Shown in pieces: positions 1 through 8,923 of a stretch of DNA of 64,000 nt; positions within the stretch are counted from its first letter, which is position 1; each line of letters opens with the position of its first letter. The stretch covers positions 43,402 through 107,401 of the forward strand of contig JAKSLX010000009.1 in NCBI GenBank assembly GCA_024400915.1, given 5' to 3'. Source of the stretch: Treponema sp. (GTDB taxonomy: Bacteria > Spirochaetota > Spirochaetia > Treponematales > Treponemataceae). A program made the position numbers and the translations under genes. The notes under the pieces were generated by a model. That model saw only the letters and a program-made list of their open reading frames with translations, made no database searches and was not told the origin of the DNA.

Positions 1-1140
1 GGTAAAGGACTTCTTGGCCGTATTTTTAACGGACTCGGTAAGCCTATTGATGGGTATCCTGAGATTATCAGTGATAAGAAAGTCAATGTAAACGGATGTC
101 CAATCAATCCTTATGCCCGCGTTTACCCAAGGGACTTCATCCAGACTGGTATTTCATCCATTGACGGCATGAATACCCTCATTCGCGGACAGAAGCTTCC
201 TATTTTTAGCGGTAACGGTCTCCCACACAACAAGCTTGCAGCCCAGATTATTCGTCAGGCAAAACTTAAGGGAAGTGACGAAGACTTCGTTATGGTTTTT
301 GCCGGCATGGGTATCAAGTACGACGTTTCGCAGTTCTTCAAGCATACCTTCGAAGAATCAGGCGTTCTGTCAAAGGTTGTAATGTTCCAGTCCTTGGCAG
401 ACGCACCTTCAATTGAACGTATCATCACACCTCGCTGTGCCCTTACTGCCGCAGAATACCTTGCCTACGAATGCAACATGCATGTTCTTGTTGTAATGAC
501 AGACATGACAAACTACTGCGAAGCCCTCCGTGAAATTTCTACAACTCGCGGAGAAGTTCCTGGGCGCAAGGGCTATCCTGGATACCTTTATTCAAACCTT
601 GCAGAGCTTTATGAAAGAGCAGGAAAAGTTCAGGGATCTACAGGTTCGATTACTCAGATTCCAATTCTTTCCATGCCTAACGATGACATTTCTCATCCAA
701 TTCCTGACCTTACAGGTTATATTACGGAAGGACAGATTGTTCTTGACCGTGAAATGAGTCAGAAGGGCATGTATCCTCCTGTTGCAGGACTTCCATCACT
801 TTCGCGCCTCATGAAGGACGGTATTGGTGACGGCATGACCCGCGAAGACCATGCTCCTGTTTCAAGCCAGCTCTTTGCCGCCTACAGCAAGGTAAAGTCT
901 ATCCGAAACCTTGCTTCTATCATCGGTGAAGAAGAACTGAGTCCTTTGGATCAGCTTTACCTTAAGTTTGGAAATGAACTTGAAGCTAAATTCTTTACTC
1001 AGGGTGAATACGAAGACAGAAGCATTGAAGAAACCCTTGACCTTGGTTGGAAACTCCTTTCCATTCTTCCTCGTGAAGAACTTTACCGCATCAAGGATGA
1101 ACTCATCGACAAATATATGGTAAAGGAAGCAAATGGCTAA
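1..1140 (+). CDS. atpB: V-type ATP synthase subunit B (5' end cut by window)
   Basis: This is the non-catalytic B subunit of the V1 sector of a V/A-type ATPase, which alternates with subunit A in the hexameric head and couples ATP turnover to H+ or Na+ movement. The reading frame is open from base 1, giving 379 visible residues beginning GKGLLGRIFNGLGKPIDG, so the first 60-90 residues of the family's usual 430-460 lie outside the window. The position of the P-loop holds SGNGLPHNKLA instead of a Walker A motif, as expected for B rather than A. The C-terminal half (RSIEETLDLGWKLLSILP) is also typical. The stop overlaps the start of subunit D by 8 bp, so the two are translationally coupled. Confidence 0.95.
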   Translation, partial: GKGLLGRIFNGLGKPIDGYPEIISDKKVNVNGCPINPYARVYPRDFIQTGISSIDGMNTLIRGQKLPIFSGNGLPHNKLAAQIIRQAKLKGSDEDFVMVFAGMGIKYDVSQFFKHTFEESGVLSKVVMFQSLADAPSIERIITPRCALTAAEYLAYECNMHVLVVMTDMTNYCEALREISTTRGEVPGRKGYPGYLYSNLAELYERAGKVQGSTGSITQIPILSMPNDDISHPIPDLTGYITEGQIVLDREMSQKGMYPPVAGLPSLSRLMKDGIGDGMTREDHAPVSSQLFAAYSKVKSIRNLASIIGEEELSPLDQLYLKFGNELEAKFFTQGEYEDRSIEETLDLGWKLLSILPREELYRIKDELIDKYMVKEANG

Positions 1141-1756
1141 ACTTAACATCGCGCCGACAAAATCCAATCTCCTCAACATAAAGGAGCAGCTTGCAATTTC
1201 GACGGAAGGATATGATCTTCTTGAGCAGAAGCGCGAAATCCTCGTAATGGAACTCATGCGCATTGTTGAAAAAGTAAAGCTTCTGGAAGTGGAAATGAAC
1301 AAGTGCTCGGGAAAAGCATATCCGGCACTCAAGAACATGCTTCTTAAGGTTGGCGGTGACCGTGTTGAGCGCATTGCTCACGGGGTAGAGTATGACTATG
1401 AGATTACAAAAAAGCCGGTGAATATTGGTGGCATGAGCTTTACTACCATCGATGTTAACCTTCCGGAACGCCAGCTTTTTTCCTCTTTCAGGGGGTCCTT
1501 TGCCGACAGCGATGAGGTAATGTCTGATTTCTTTGAATACCTTACCCTCATAACCCGTATGGCTAGCATCAGGACCATTGCCTGGCGACTTGCTCTGGAA
1601 GTAAAGAAAACCCAGCGCCGCGTAAATGCCCTTGATAAAATGGTAATTCCACAGGATAGGGAAACCGTAAAATACATTGAAAGCGTCCTTGAAGAAAGGG
1701 AAAGGGACAACATTTTCGTAATGAAGTCCCTGAAGAAAAAACAGGGTTCAAAATAA
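1133..1756 (+). CDS. atpD: V-type ATP synthase subunit D
   Basis: Subunit D forms the central rotor shaft of the V1 motor. The 207-residue product has the family length and is almost wholly helical, with the N-terminal signature LNIAPTKSNLL and a C-terminal helix (RRVNALDKMVIP) that pairs with the first to make the antiparallel coiled coil. It starts inside the end of atpB (ATG overlapping 8 bp). In other treponemal operons I remember subunits I and K after D. Here the next gene, 4 bp on, is a universal stress protein, so the membrane subunits must be upstream or elsewhere. Confidence 0.93.
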   Translation: MAKLNIAPTKSNLLNIKEQLAISTEGYDLLEQKREILVMELMRIVEKVKLLEVEMNKCSGKAYPALKNMLLKVGGDRVERIAHGVEYDYEITKKPVNIGGMSFTTIDVNLPERQLFSSFRGSFADSDEVMSDFFEYLTLITRMASIRTIAWRLALEVKKTQRRVNALDKMVIPQDRETVKYIESVLEERERDNIFVMKSLKKKQGSK

Positions 1757-1760
1757 AGCC

Positions 1761-2255
1761 ATGCTGGATTCTCTTTTTAAAAAAGTTCTTGTTGCCTACA
1801 ACGGTTCAAAATCCTCACTCAGTGCAGTACTTTATGCTATCATCATGGCAAAGTTATACGGTTGCAGCGTAAAAGTTATTTATGTTGTAGACAGTGCTTC
1901 CATAAAGCAGCTTTCCATTGCAAAGGTTATGGTTGCAGACGAAGCCGATGAAATTTCAAGGACCCTCACTGAAGACGGAAAGAAAAACCTTGAGTATGTA
2001 AAGGAACTGGCTTCCCAGAAAAAAATAGAAGTTGAAACAGAACTTCTTAAAGGTGCCGTATGGTCGGAAATTGTTCGTGCTGCAGATGTCTGGAAGGCTG
2101 ATATTGTCCTTCTTGGTGGGGTAAATGACAATTCAACTTCCTATTCCGTTCATGAAAATGTCTCAAGACAGGACAGCGAAATCATAGGCAGTGCCCATTG
2201 TTCGGTTCTGGTGGTCAGGGACAAGTACATCAGCCAGAAATTTCGTCTTTTATAA
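1761..2255 (+). CDS. Universal stress protein (UspA) family protein
   Basis: A 164-residue single-domain Usp protein. The N-terminal strand-loop KKVLVAYNGSKSSLSAVLYA and the C-terminal HCSVLVVRD strand are diagnostic of the fold. The usual nucleotide loop (G-x2-G-x9-G-S/T) is only partly recognisable as LLGGVNDN followed by a long polar stretch and IIGSAHCSV, so ATP binding is uncertain. It lies 4 bp after atpD with only a weak ribosome site (AGGG about 17 nt upstream), which suggests translation coupled to the ATPase operon. The co-transcription hints at a role linked to energy state, which is inference. Confidence 0.85.
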   Translation: MLDSLFKKVLVAYNGSKSSLSAVLYAIIMAKLYGCSVKVIYVVDSASIKQLSIAKVMVADEADEISRTLTEDGKKNLEYVKELASQKKIEVETELLKGAVWSEIVRAADVWKADIVLLGGVNDNSTSYSVHENVSRQDSEIIGSAHCSVLVVRDKYISQKFRLL

Positions 2256-2317
2256 CAGGTTGTTTTTAATTCTTTTTCTTTTTTTTACACTTTCCTTTTT
2301 TTTGTCAATTTCTGCCT

Positions 2318-2330
2318 TATAATCTTACTT
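2318..2330 (+). promoter_or_regulatory. -10 element of a predicted leaderless promoter for the response regulator
   Basis: A perfect TATAAT at 2318-2323 places the expected transcription start at about 2330, directly before the ATG at 2331. No Shine-Dalgarno sequence precedes the ATG. No good -35 lies 16-18 bp upstream, where the sequence is T-rich. Confidence 0.5.
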
Positions 2331-3008
2331 ATGAGAGTATTGTTTATCGATGATGACGTCAGGTCTTCCCAGACTGTTTCTGAACTTTTAAAGAAGAACC
2401 GGTTTGGCGTAGACAAGGCTTTTTCAGGCGAAGAAGGACTAAAATACGCATTGTCCGGAAATCATGATATTATTATCCTCGAAAATAAACTTCCAGACAT
2501 GGACGGAATGTCCCTTGTTCAGAAAATAAGAAGTGCAGGAAACAGTGTTCCAGTCATGTTTCTTTCAGATAAAGTTGAAAATAAGGATATAGTCGGGGGC
2601 TTGTATGCTGGTGCCGACGATTACCTTAGAAAACCTTATAACCCCGATGAATTCATAGCCCGTGTCTATGCCCTGACTAGAAGAAAGGGAGAAATCCGCA
2701 GTGAAAAGTCCGCTTTTGGTGATTTTATTCTTGATAGGAGTGCCTGTGAAATTCAGAATGAAGGAGGGGAGTCCCTGAAACTTTCTCTGAAGGAACTTTT
2801 GATCCTTTCCCTTCTGTTTGAAAATCCAAAGCAGATAATCCGCAAGGAAGAAATCATTGATAAAATCTGGGGCGGGGACAGTGATGCAGAATACAACAAT
2901 GTGGAAGTCTACATTTCCTTCCTCAGAAAAAAAATGGAGCAGCTCAAGGTTCATGTCGTCATAAGGACGGCAAGAGGTCTTGGCTACTCCCTTGAAGAAA
3001 TTGAATGA
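2331..3008 (+). CDS. OmpR/CtrA-type response regulator with Glu at the phosphoacceptor position
   Basis: A 225-residue two-domain regulator. The receiver (about 1-120) has the acidic pocket FIDDD at 6-9, Ser in FLSDK, and the invariant Lys in YLRKPYNP. The C-terminal winged helix (about 128-222) has the usual RTARGLGYSL hairpin. The position that should hold the phosphorylated Asp is Glu51: the text is ILENKLPDMDG where ILDLxLPDMDG is expected. Asp-to-Glu changes can mimic the phosphorylated state, so the protein may be constitutively active or controlled by abundance. No histidine kinase is adjacent. The start fits a leaderless transcript. Assignment to the OmpR/PhoB family is firm; the target genes are unknown. 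Confidence 0.9.
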   Translation: MRVLFIDDDVRSSQTVSELLKKNRFGVDKAFSGEEGLKYALSGNHDIIILENKLPDMDGMSLVQKIRSAGNSVPVMFLSDKVENKDIVGGLYAGADDYLRKPYNPDEFIARVYALTRRKGEIRSEKSAFGDFILDRSACEIQNEGGESLKLSLKELLILSLLFENPKQIIRKEEIIDKIWGGDSDAEYNNVEVYISFLRKKMEQLKVHVVIRTARGLGYSLEEIE

Positions 3009-3039
3009 TGGCAAGTTTTTTTTGCCATCAATTCGTAAA

Positions 3040-4302
3040 TCAGAAGCTTGTCTTGAATCCTACGCTGCAGGCAAGTGCCTTTGAAGGACTATCTGAAAAT
3101 TCTTTTGTATCAATTGAAACTGATGCAGTGATGTTTCCGCCAAAAACTTCCATGTTTGCATAAGGAGTTATGAGGAATCTTTTTTCTGCATCTTCAACAG
3201 TTTTTCCAGGATGTTCCTTAAGTTCGCTGTTGTTGATGTCAGTCATTGCAATTGTTCCGTGGATTCCGGCTGTAATTCTTGATGTTCCCAAATAAAGGTT
3301 TTCGTTTACAAGATTGAAGTTAAATCCAAGAATATTTTCTGCAGCAGGTTTTGAAAGGGTTATGAGCCTGAGGTAAACCATGTCGGCTGCTGATTTTGCA
3401 GGGAAATTGAATGCAGAAGGATTGAAGTAGCAGTCAGCGATAGGAATTCTTGGTTCAATGAGGATGTAAAAATTCTTCAGGTTTACGGAAGTGTCCCTGC
3501 CTTTTGTCTGCTTAAGGTAAATTCCGTCTACGCCAAACTGTGTGTAGAGCATGAAGGACTTTTTGCGTCCAAAAAGAGCATTGATTCCACCATGAATCTG
3601 GATTTCATTTATTGTCAGGAGACTTTCATCGTCTTCATTGTTTTCGTCATCAGAAATAGGGAAAACAAGGCCTGACATTACGTCAATAGTTGCATAATCA
3701 AATACTCCTGCATAACGGAGATCGAGGTTCAATGCTGAATTGTCGTTCGCAGCCTGTCTTAGCTTGTCTTTATAGAAGGATAATCCAAATGCATTGCTTC
3801 CTTCAGTATGGATTGTATAGTTTGCACCAAAAGCATAGAGGGGATTTATTGAGGTTCCTTCAATTCCGTGATAACTTTCTGTTAGATTAGAGGAAATTTT
3901 TGCTACGCCGAAATGACGCTGTAGAAAGATGTCTGAGCCAAAAGGTTCAAAATTTCCCTTGAAAACGGAAAAATATTGTGAAAGGCTGTCCCCTGTAACC
4001 TTGTATGTTGCGGAAAGTTCTTCAATCCTAAATGCTGCGTTTTTATCGTGGATTTCATCTTCAAACATGCTGTTGCTTATGCTGTAGAATTCACCCCTTA
4101 TAAAGAATTTTCCGGAAAAATCAAAGAGACCGGCAAAATATGACTCGGCACTGCAAGTTGGTTTTGAGCTGTCCTTGTCGTCGTTTCTTGCCACCGATGT
4201 AAAGAATCCTGTTGTTCCGCTGAAGAATGGCTTTTCAATTTCAAAAGAGAAGGCTGCTGCTGCCATAAAAGAAAGGGCTGCTGCAAAAAGTGTTCGTTTC
4301 AA
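3040..4302 (-). CDS. Secreted outer-membrane beta-barrel-like protein, function unknown
   Basis: The protein has 420 residues when started at the TTG at 4302, which is preceded by GGAGG with 5-nt spacing; another in-frame TTG at 4314 lies within that ribosome site and is less likely. The N-terminus MKRTLFAAALSFMAAAAFSF is a signal peptide. The mature part is rich in alternating hydrophobic/polar strands with aromatic girdles and ends in ALACSVGFKTSF, with a terminal Phe as in BAM-inserted porins. Several strands (for example NLYLGTSRITAGIHGTIA) resemble transmembrane barrel strands. I do not recognise a specific family. It faces the response regulator tail to tail. Confidence 0.75.
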   Translation of the reverse strand: MKRTLFAAALSFMAAAAFSFEIEKPFFSGTTGFFTSVARNDDKDSSKPTCSAESYFAGLFDFSGKFFIRGEFYSISNSMFEDEIHDKNAAFRIEELSATYKVTGDSLSQYFSVFKGNFEPFGSDIFLQRHFGVAKISSNLTESYHGIEGTSINPLYAFGANYTIHTEGSNAFGLSFYKDKLRQAANDNSALNLDLRYAGVFDYATIDVMSGLVFPISDDENNEDDESLLTINEIQIHGGINALFGRKKSFMLYTQFGVDGIYLKQTKGRDTSVNLKNFYILIEPRIPIADCYFNPSAFNFPAKSAADMVYLRLITLSKPAAENILGFNFNLVNENLYLGTSRITAGIHGTIAMTDINNSELKEHPGKTVEDAEKRFLITPYANMEVFGGNITASVSIDTKEFSDSPSKALACSVGFKTSF

Positions 4303-4446
4303 ATTATCCTCCAAAGGCAGAAGGGTTCCACCTCTAATGAGATTTTCGGAAAAAAATATGAAAATTTAAGGTTTTTATATAGAAGATTCCGTGTTTGCCT
4401 TTAAAAAGCGTTTCTAAAAAAAATCTTAAAAAAGTAAAGGTCAAAC

Positions 4447-4482
4447 TTGAATTATGAAAATTTTCAGATTACAATATAAAGT
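4447..4482 (+). promoter_or_regulatory. Sigma-70-type promoter of the che operon, predicted leaderless
   Basis: TTGAAT at 4447-4452, 17-bp spacer, TACAAT at 4470-4475. The expected transcription start is about 4482, one base before the cheA ATG. There is no Shine-Dalgarno sequence. Confidence 0.6.
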
Positions 4483-6945
4483 ATGAGTGATTATCTTGAC
4501 GCTAATAATGAAGAACTTCTCAAGGATTTTTTTGCCGAAGCTGAACAGCAGGTAGAAACACTGGAAAGCAATATCCTTGTCATTGAGAATGATCCTTCCA
4601 ACCATGATGCTATTGATGAAATTTTCCGCGCGGCTCATACTTTGAAAGGTGGTTCGGCTACTGTTGAAATGACAGAGCTTGCAACTTTCTGCCATGATGT
4701 AGAAGATTTGCTCGATGCATTGCGAGGAAATTTAGTTGAAGTTACTGAACCTATAGTTGACACTCTGCTTACTTCAATCGATACGATTAAATCTATGCTT
4801 GAGGCCAGAAGTAACGGCTCTATCTATGACGGAGATATTGGTCCTCTTGTTCAGAAGATTAATTCCTATATCCCTGCAAAGGATAAGAAAGACAAGAAGA
4901 AGAGTAGCGTAAGCCTGCCTGCCGGTATGGTTGGCGCAAAGCCAGCTCCGGAGCCAGTAGCCCCGGCTGCTCCTGCTGCTGTAGACAACGGTATGCCTCC
5001 ATTGCCTGTTCTTTCGGAAGATGAATATTCCGAACTCAAGGAAAATGTTGGTGCAGATCAGAAGCTTTGGACTGTAAATGTTACCTTCGATGAATCGAAT
5101 CCAATGAACAGCGTTGGTGGAATTCAGGTTTTTGCAGCACTTAAGAATCTTGGTACTGTTCTTAAGACTGTTCCTGATTTTGAAGCACTTTACGAGGATG
5201 AATATCATCCTCAGGTTGTATATTATATTGCAGCTTCCTGTGAGGGCGGCGATCTTGAAGATGTTGCCTTCCTTGATGACGTTACGACTGCAGTAGATGC
5301 TCAGATTGCGGGAAAACCTGCAGGATCTGCTGCTCCAGCGACCCCTGCACCTGCTGCAGCCCCGGCTCCAGCTCCTGCACCAGTTGCTTCTTCTGCACCT
5401 GCTGAACAGGAAACTCCTGCACCTGCTGCAGCACCGGCTCCAGAAAAGGTAGAGGAATCTGCACCGGAAGCAAAGGCTCCTGAAACACCTAAGGGAGATG
5501 TAAAGAAACCTGCCGCTGCTACGGGACATGCAACTCAGACTGGTTCAATTCTTCGCGTTGATTCTAAGCGCGTAGACAACCTTATGAACCTTGTTTCTGA
5601 AACAGTTATTACAAAGGCCGCATTCAACCAGAACGGACTCCACATGGCAGATCTTCAGGTTAAATTCCAGGCCCTCAACAATACATTCAAGGAAAAGCAG
5701 CACCGCATTGCAGAATCTATTCCAAAATACCTTGAACAGCTCCAGAACGGTGCTTCAATGAAGGATATCCGCCAGAAGTTTGCCGAAGATTTCGGTACTG
5801 TAGGAAACTGGTTCGATGCCTTTGAAAATGACTTTAAGATTTCGTCAACAAAATATCGTTCTACAACACAGAATCTGGGTCGCATTTCCAGCGAACTTCA
5901 GGAAGGCGTTATGAAGATCCGAATGGTTCCTATCGGAACAATCTTCAATCGTTTCCCTCGTGTTGTTCGCGACCTTAGCCGTGATCTTGGTCGCAAGGTT
6001 AACCTTGTGATTGAAGGTGAAGAAACAGAACTTGACAAGACTGTTGTTGATGATCTTCTTGATCCAATCATGCACTGTGTCCGCAACTCTGTTGATCATG
6101 GTATTGAAACACCGGAAGAACGCGCAGCTGCAGGCAAGGACGAAACAGGTACACTCATCCTTAAGGCTTCAAACGAAGGTAATATGATCGTAATCGACAT
6201 CATTGATGACGGTCAGGGTATTGAAGTTGAAAAGGTAAGAAATAAGGCAATCCAGAAGGGGCTCATCAGTCCTAACAAGGTTCTTTCAAACCAGGATGCC
6301 TACAACCTTATTTTCCTTCCAGGCTTCTCAACAAGCGACAAGATCAGCAACGTTTCGGGACGTGGTGTTGGACTTGATGTTGTAAAGACGATGGTTGAAA
6401 AACTTAAGGGAACAATCAGTGTTACAAGTGAAATGGGAAAGGGATCAAAATTCTCTATCCGCCTTCCACTTACACTTGCAATCATTCAGGGACTTCTTGT
6501 TCGTGTTGGAAAAGAAGTTTACTCAATCCCTATTGCAAACGTTATTGAAAGCCAGCGCGTAAAGAAGGAAACGATTAATACAATTGACAACTATGAAGTT
6601 CTCAATGTTCGTAACGAAGTTATTTCCATCCTTCGCCTTGGAAGGCTTTTCAATATCAAGAGAATGGATGACGATGAATACTGTTTCATTGTTATTGTTG
6701 GTTCAGCAGAAAAGAAGATCGGCGTAATGGTAGATGCCCTTATCGGTGAAGAAGATGTGGTTATCAAGCCTCTTGAATCCCAGTTCACTTCTTCTCCTGG
6801 TATTGCAGGTGCTACAGTCCTTGGTGACGGTTCCGTTTCTCTTATTGTTGATGTAAACCAGCTTCTTGAACTTGGTGTTAAGCAGGAGCTTGATGCACAG
6901 CAGATTCGTGAAGCAGAAGCAATGAAGTCTTCGGCAAGAGGTTAA
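4483..6945 (+). CDS. cheA: Chemotaxis histidine kinase CheA
   Basis: An 820-residue CheA that phosphorylates CheY under receptor control. Domains: P1 HPt about 1-130 with the phosphorylated His52 in HTLKGG; a P2-like domain about 195-275; an Ala/Pro-rich linker about 277-350; P3 dimerisation about 356-484; P4 ATPase about 485-662 with N box HCVRNSVDHG (Asn535), DDGQG (575-579) and GRGVGLDVV; P5 CheW-like about 663-800. P3 is about 130 residues, roughly twice the 60-70 of E. coli or Thermotoga CheA; the extra segment, about 390-460, is helical. First gene of cheA-cheW-cheX-cheY, as in other treponemes. The cheW start follows 10 bp after its stop with an AAGGAGAA ribosome site. Confidence 0.97.
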   Translation: MSDYLDANNEELLKDFFAEAEQQVETLESNILVIENDPSNHDAIDEIFRAAHTLKGGSATVEMTELATFCHDVEDLLDALRGNLVEVTEPIVDTLLTSIDTIKSMLEARSNGSIYDGDIGPLVQKINSYIPAKDKKDKKKSSVSLPAGMVGAKPAPEPVAPAAPAAVDNGMPPLPVLSEDEYSELKENVGADQKLWTVNVTFDESNPMNSVGGIQVFAALKNLGTVLKTVPDFEALYEDEYHPQVVYYIAASCEGGDLEDVAFLDDVTTAVDAQIAGKPAGSAAPATPAPAAAPAPAPAPVASSAPAEQETPAPAAAPAPEKVEESAPEAKAPETPKGDVKKPAAATGHATQTGSILRVDSKRVDNLMNLVSETVITKAAFNQNGLHMADLQVKFQALNNTFKEKQHRIAESIPKYLEQLQNGASMKDIRQKFAEDFGTVGNWFDAFENDFKISSTKYRSTTQNLGRISSELQEGVMKIRMVPIGTIFNRFPRVVRDLSRDLGRKVNLVIEGEETELDKTVVDDLLDPIMHCVRNSVDHGIETPEERAAAGKDETGTLILKASNEGNMIVIDIIDDGQGIEVEKVRNKAIQKGLISPNKVLSNQDAYNLIFLPGFSTSDKISNVSGRGVGLDVVKTMVEKLKGTISVTSEMGKGSKFSIRLPLTLAIIQGLLVRVGKEVYSIPIANVIESQRVKKETINTIDNYEVLNVRNEVISILRLGRLFNIKRMDDDEYCFIVIVGSAEKKIGVMVDALIGEEDVVIKPLESQFTSSPGIAGATVLGDGSVSLIVDVNQLLELGVKQELDAQQIREAEAMKSSARG

Positions 6946-6955
6946 GGAGAAGTAA

Positions 6956-8377
6956 ATGGCTACAATTCAGGAAAAACTTAGCGTTCTTGCAAATACAATG
7001 GATAGAGCTGAAGATTTAACAAATGAACAGCTCGCTCAGGAAAAGAAAAAGCTCTCTGTTGTTGACTACAAGATGGTTACTTTCACTCTTGCAGGAAAGG
7101 ATTATGCCATCGACATCATGAAAGTAAAGGAAATTGCAAAGGCTGGAAGCTTTACTTATGTTCCAAATGCACTTCCTTTTGTCCTTGGTGTATACAATCT
7201 CCGTGGTGACATTATTCCTATCATTGACTTGAGACTTTTCTTCAATGGTACTGTTCCGGAGCACGAGGAAAACTTCCTTGAAAATATGCTCATCGTTACT
7301 GTCGGAGAACAGACTTTCGGCGTTGTTGTTGATGAAATCGACAAGGTAGTCGGAATCCAGAAGAGTTCGATTCAGCCACCACATCCTTTGTTTGGTGACA
7401 TTAACATTAAGTACATCTACGGTGTTGTTGAAGCAGAAAACAGTCTTTATGTTCTCCTTGATATCGACAAGATTTTTGGAGTTCGAACTCCTGAAGAAGA
7501 AAGGGAACTTGCTGAAACTGCAAAAGCACAGATGAAGATGAGAGAAGAAGTGGTTGCAGAACAAAGGGCTGCTGCCGCTGCTGCACTAGAAGCATCTGCA
7601 AAGGAAGCATCTGCAAAGGAAGAAGAACTTAAGAAGCAGAAGGCTGCTGATGATCTTAGGTTCATCGGAAATTCCCTTGCTACATTTAAGAAGTTCTGCG
7701 TTAATCCGCTTACAGAAGGATGGCTTAAGGGCCGCTATGATGATTGGCTTAAGGACAGGGGTGAAGGAAATACTCAGCTCCAGAACGAAATGGATGCAGA
7801 AAAATTCCTTTCGCCTTTCTATTCAAAGTGCACCGGTACATGGTGGACAGAAGAATACGCAGAGGAAGTGATGAAAGTTCTTCCTGAGAATTCTGCTAAG
7901 AACATTGTTGTCTGGAATCCAGGCTGCGGAAAGGGATATGAAACTTACTCCCTGGCATGTATTCTCAAGAAGCGTTACCCAGGTGCTAAGATCAGGGTTT
8001 ACGGACATGATACGGATCTCCTGAGTGTTTCAAATGCACCTCTTATGAATCTTTCGGATGAAGCAAGTACAAGCTGGTATCAGCCATATACAACAAGAAC
8101 TGCCAGCGGAGACTATACATTCTCAAAGGAAATCAAGGATGCCGTTATGTTTGAGTACCACGACTGCGTGAACACAAACAACCTTCCACCTATTGATATT
8201 GTATTCTCGCGTGATTTGCTTTCTTTCCTTCCAGAAACTTCACAAAATACAGTTTTAAATGAATTTAGTGAGAAATTGAAAGGAAATGGTATTATAATTG
8301 TTGGTGATAATGAAGATATAGGAGTTACAGGCCTAAAGAAGGCTGAAGGCGATGTAACAGTATATTCTAAGGAATAG
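6956..8377 (+). CDS. cheW: CheW fused to a CheR-like methyltransferase-fold domain
   Basis: A 473-residue fusion. A CheW/P5-type SH3 scaffold occupies about 36-178 (FTLAGKDYAIDIMKVKEI; GVYNLRGDIIPIIDL). An Ala/Glu/Lys coiled-coil linker (about 180-230) leads to a C-terminal domain (about 235-473) resembling CheR: WNPGCGKGYETYSLA matches the CheR SAM loop GCSTGEEPYS, and VFSRDLLSFLPE matches FCRNVxIYF. The CheR segment T-x-F-F-R is replaced by GTWWTEE, losing the Arg needed for methyl transfer, so catalysis is doubtful and a structural role likely. I recall that T. denticola has the same CheW-CheR-like architecture, linked to unusual receptor arrays. A second, ordinary CheW lies at 56475-56963. 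Confidence 0.92.
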   Translation: MATIQEKLSVLANTMDRAEDLTNEQLAQEKKKLSVVDYKMVTFTLAGKDYAIDIMKVKEIAKAGSFTYVPNALPFVLGVYNLRGDIIPIIDLRLFFNGTVPEHEENFLENMLIVTVGEQTFGVVVDEIDKVVGIQKSSIQPPHPLFGDINIKYIYGVVEAENSLYVLLDIDKIFGVRTPEEERELAETAKAQMKMREEVVAEQRAAAAAALEASAKEASAKEEELKKQKAADDLRFIGNSLATFKKFCVNPLTEGWLKGRYDDWLKDRGEGNTQLQNEMDAEKFLSPFYSKCTGTWWTEEYAEEVMKVLPENSAKNIVVWNPGCGKGYETYSLACILKKRYPGAKIRVYGHDTDLLSVSNAPLMNLSDEASTSWYQPYTTRTASGDYTFSKEIKDAVMFEYHDCVNTNNLPPIDIVFSRDLLSFLPETSQNTVLNEFSEKLKGNGIIIVGDNEDIGVTGLKKAEGDVTVYSKE

Positions 8378-8425
8378 TTTTTCCTATCAGTTTTACTATT
8401 AAGTATTTTTTCCAGGGGGAATAAG

Positions 8426-8908
8426 ATGAGAGTAGAGTACATTAATCCGTTTGTAGAAACTTCTTATAGAGTTCTAAAGGAAGTTCTTGAAGGTGCCGAA
8501 GTTAAAAGAGGTGACCTTTATTTGAAGTCAACAGCTATGCCTGTTATGGGTGTTGCTGCTCTTGTTGGTCTTGCAGGTGATGTAGAAGGCCGTGTTCTTT
8601 TTGACATGTCTTTTGAAACAGCACTTAACATTGCTTCAAAGATGAACTGCGAAACAATGACAAAGTTTGATGATATGGCTAAGGCTACAATCAGCGAACT
8701 TGCTAACATCATTACTGGACAGGCTGTTACAAAGCTTCATGAACTTGGCTTTAAGTTTGACCTTACACCACCAGCACTTTTTGCAGGTGAAAATATGGAA
8801 ATTGCAGCATTGGGTGGAACAACAGAAAGTGTTGAAGCCCTTATCGTTCCTCTTGTTACAGATTGTGGCAAGATTGAAGTAAACGTTGCAATCAGAGAAC
8901 GCGCATAA
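8426..8908 (+). CDS. cheX: Chemotaxis phosphatase CheX
   Basis: A 160-residue CheX, which removes phosphate from CheY-P and is the usual CheY phosphatase in spirochaetes. The catalytic Glu-x2-Asn motif is present as SELANIITG (Glu91, Asn94). The fold-defining GDVEGRVLFDMSFETALNIAS precedes it and EALIVPLVTDCGKIEVNVAI ends the sheet. The start is fixed by a strong AGGGGGAA ribosome site 5-6 nt before ATG 8426. Part of the che operon, 48 bp after cheW and 15 bp before cheY. Confidence 0.95.
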   Translation: MRVEYINPFVETSYRVLKEVLEGAEVKRGDLYLKSTAMPVMGVAALVGLAGDVEGRVLFDMSFETALNIASKMNCETMTKFDDMAKATISELANIITGQAVTKLHELGFKFDLTPPALFAGENMEIAALGGTTESVEALIVPLVTDCGKIEVNVAIRERA

Positions 8909-8923
8909 TTTAAGGAGCATAGA

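Noticed and set aside
2302..2323. TTGTCA as -35 for the TATAAT at 2318
   Set aside because: The spacer would be 10 bp, too short for sigma-70.
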